Shown: positions 22,938 through 23,350 of the stretch, one piece after another
Layout: each line of letters opens with the position of its first letter
Numbering within the stretch: position 1 is the first letter of the stretch
From: an uncultured Prevotella sp.
GTDB lineage: Bacteria > Bacteroidota > Bacteroidia > Bacteroidales > Bacteroidaceae
Reading direction: 5' to 3'
Length of the DNA: 23,350 nt
Assembly: GCA_902477645.1 (NCBI GenBank)
Contig: CABSIA010000031.1
Coordinates: 1-23,350, forward strand
Position numbers and translations under genes: made by a program
The notes under the pieces: generated by a model
What the model was told of the DNA's origin: nothing
The model's input: the letters and a program-made list of their open reading frames with translations, nothing else
The model's database searches: none

Positions 22938-23040
22938 CTGTAGGGCCGCTGCATGTAGTGGCAGCAAGCAAAGATGTCTGTTTGAATATTTAACAAATTG
23001 CAATTATTAATTGCGGCCGCTACACGTAGCGGCTCTACGG
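22938..23040. repeat. GCGGCCGC foldback element, second long copy
   Basis: The left arm (CTGTAGGGCCGC..., 22938-22965, then AAGCAA) and right arm (TTGCGGCCGCTACACGTAGC, 23011-23030, then GGCTCTACGG) match the arms of the element at 1-141. The core of about 45 bases is AT-rich and differs. It lies between the SPFH and ribbon-helix-helix genes. Confidence 0.8.
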
Positions 23041-23074
23041 CCATTCTGAATCCCTTTAACTCCAAAATAATATC

Positions 23075-23263
23075 ATGGCAAAAAAGGAATCTGGAAATAA
23101 GAGTTTTATATTGCGCATAGACTCTGATATGATGAATGCTATTGAGGCTTGGGCGGCAGACGAGTTCCGCTCCACCAACGGCCAGCTTCAATGGATTATA
23201 GCCGAGGCATTGCGCAAGGCTGGACGATTGCCAAAGAAAAGAAGAATGAAGAGTGAAGAGTGA
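23075..23263 (+). CDS. Small Arc-like ribbon-helix-helix protein
   Basis: A 62-residue protein with the ribbon-helix-helix layout: strand KSFILRID (9-16), helix SDMMNAIEAWAADEF (17-31), turn, and helix TNGQLQWIIAEALRKAG (34-50), followed by a basic tail. Such proteins dimerise and bind DNA palindromes through the strand. I recall similar pairs of an SPFH gene followed by this protein in other Bacteroidetes, unverified. No toxin gene adjoins it, so an antitoxin role is not supported. It may repress its own unit through the palindrome at 21895-21911. The final residues RRMKSEE are encoded by the GAAGAGTGAAGA repeat, which contains the stop. Confidence 0.75.
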   Translation: MAKKESGNKSFILRIDSDMMNAIEAWAADEFRSTNGQLQWIIAEALRKAGRLPKKRRMKSEE

Positions 23264-23276
23264 AGAACGAAGAATG
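23241..23276. repeat. GAAGAGTGAAGA-family repeat at gene end
   Basis: Reverse complement of the 14-bp family at 4268-4310. It overlaps the last codons and stop of the ribbon-helix-helix gene. From 23277 to the window end nothing further is recognised. Confidence 0.75.
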
Positions 23277-23350
23277 TATTTTACATCTTCATAAACCTTA
23301 ATTCCGCAACATAATTGATAGTTATTTTTATAAGTTCCTGGGCAGCAAAA

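Noticed and set aside
23075..23263. Antitoxin of a toxin-antitoxin pair
   Set aside because: No small toxin-like gene lies on either side within the window; only the fold supports it.

Overview
The window looks like chromosomal DNA of a Bacteroidales bacterium, probably Prevotellaceae. Evidence: about ten promoters match the Bacteroidetes consensus (TTTG, about 19-20 bp, TAnnTTTG), Shine-Dalgarno sequences are almost absent, and the gene set (PepD, GH43 secreted enzymes, DUF349 protein, PurF-like protein, TlpA thioredoxin, SPFH plus ribbon-helix-helix pair) is typical of that order. The assignment is from memory of these families; no search was run. There is no integrase, transposase, phage or CRISPR locus.

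Layout. 1-141: a foldback repeat with a hairpin. 152-2633 (minus): flippase-like membrane protein then aminoacyl-histidine dipeptidase, an operon. 2816-5852 (plus): RecD-like helicase, then a PurF paralogue whose glutaminase nucleophile is missing. 5996-6070: tRNA-Arg(TCT) with terminator. 6277-7112 (minus): small membrane protein and TlpA-like thioredoxin. 7260-7958 (plus): short sigma-70 factor without region 3.0/3.1. 8065-11676 (minus): large secreted protein with two GH43 domains. 11793-13937 (plus): BASS-type transporter and a single-domain GH43 protein. 14035-15557 (plus): MaoC-like hydratase and secreted metallophosphoesterase. 15558-16084: a gene-poor stretch with a candidate small RNA on the minus strand. 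16085-17135 (plus): a 15-codon leader ORF, two mutually exclusive hairpins and corA. 17329-19173: DUF349 protein. 19353-20549: iron-sulfur L-serine dehydratase. 20632-21546: phosphate butyryl/acetyltransferase family protein. 21694-21798: candidate small RNA with an 11-bp closing stem. 21933-23263: SPFH membrane protein and a ribbon-helix-helix protein.

The most interesting system is the corA leader. A leader peptide with an acidic start and an RRR end overlaps the first arm of an anti-sequestering hairpin; the competing 11-bp hairpin closes three bases before the corA start codon. The arrangement predicts that aborted leader translation switches corA on, which would suit magnesium sensing, and the peptide layout resembles enterobacterial MgtL. 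This is an inference from sequence.

A second theme is intergenic repeats. At least five families occupy most gaps: a GCGGCCGC foldback element, a TTCTTCACTCTTCA tandem, GAGGTTAT arrays, ATTAAACTCTAAACTCT copies and a C/G-run palindrome. Several run into genes and supply the stop codon and last residues of the protein, including sdaA, where the usual C-terminal cysteine is absent.
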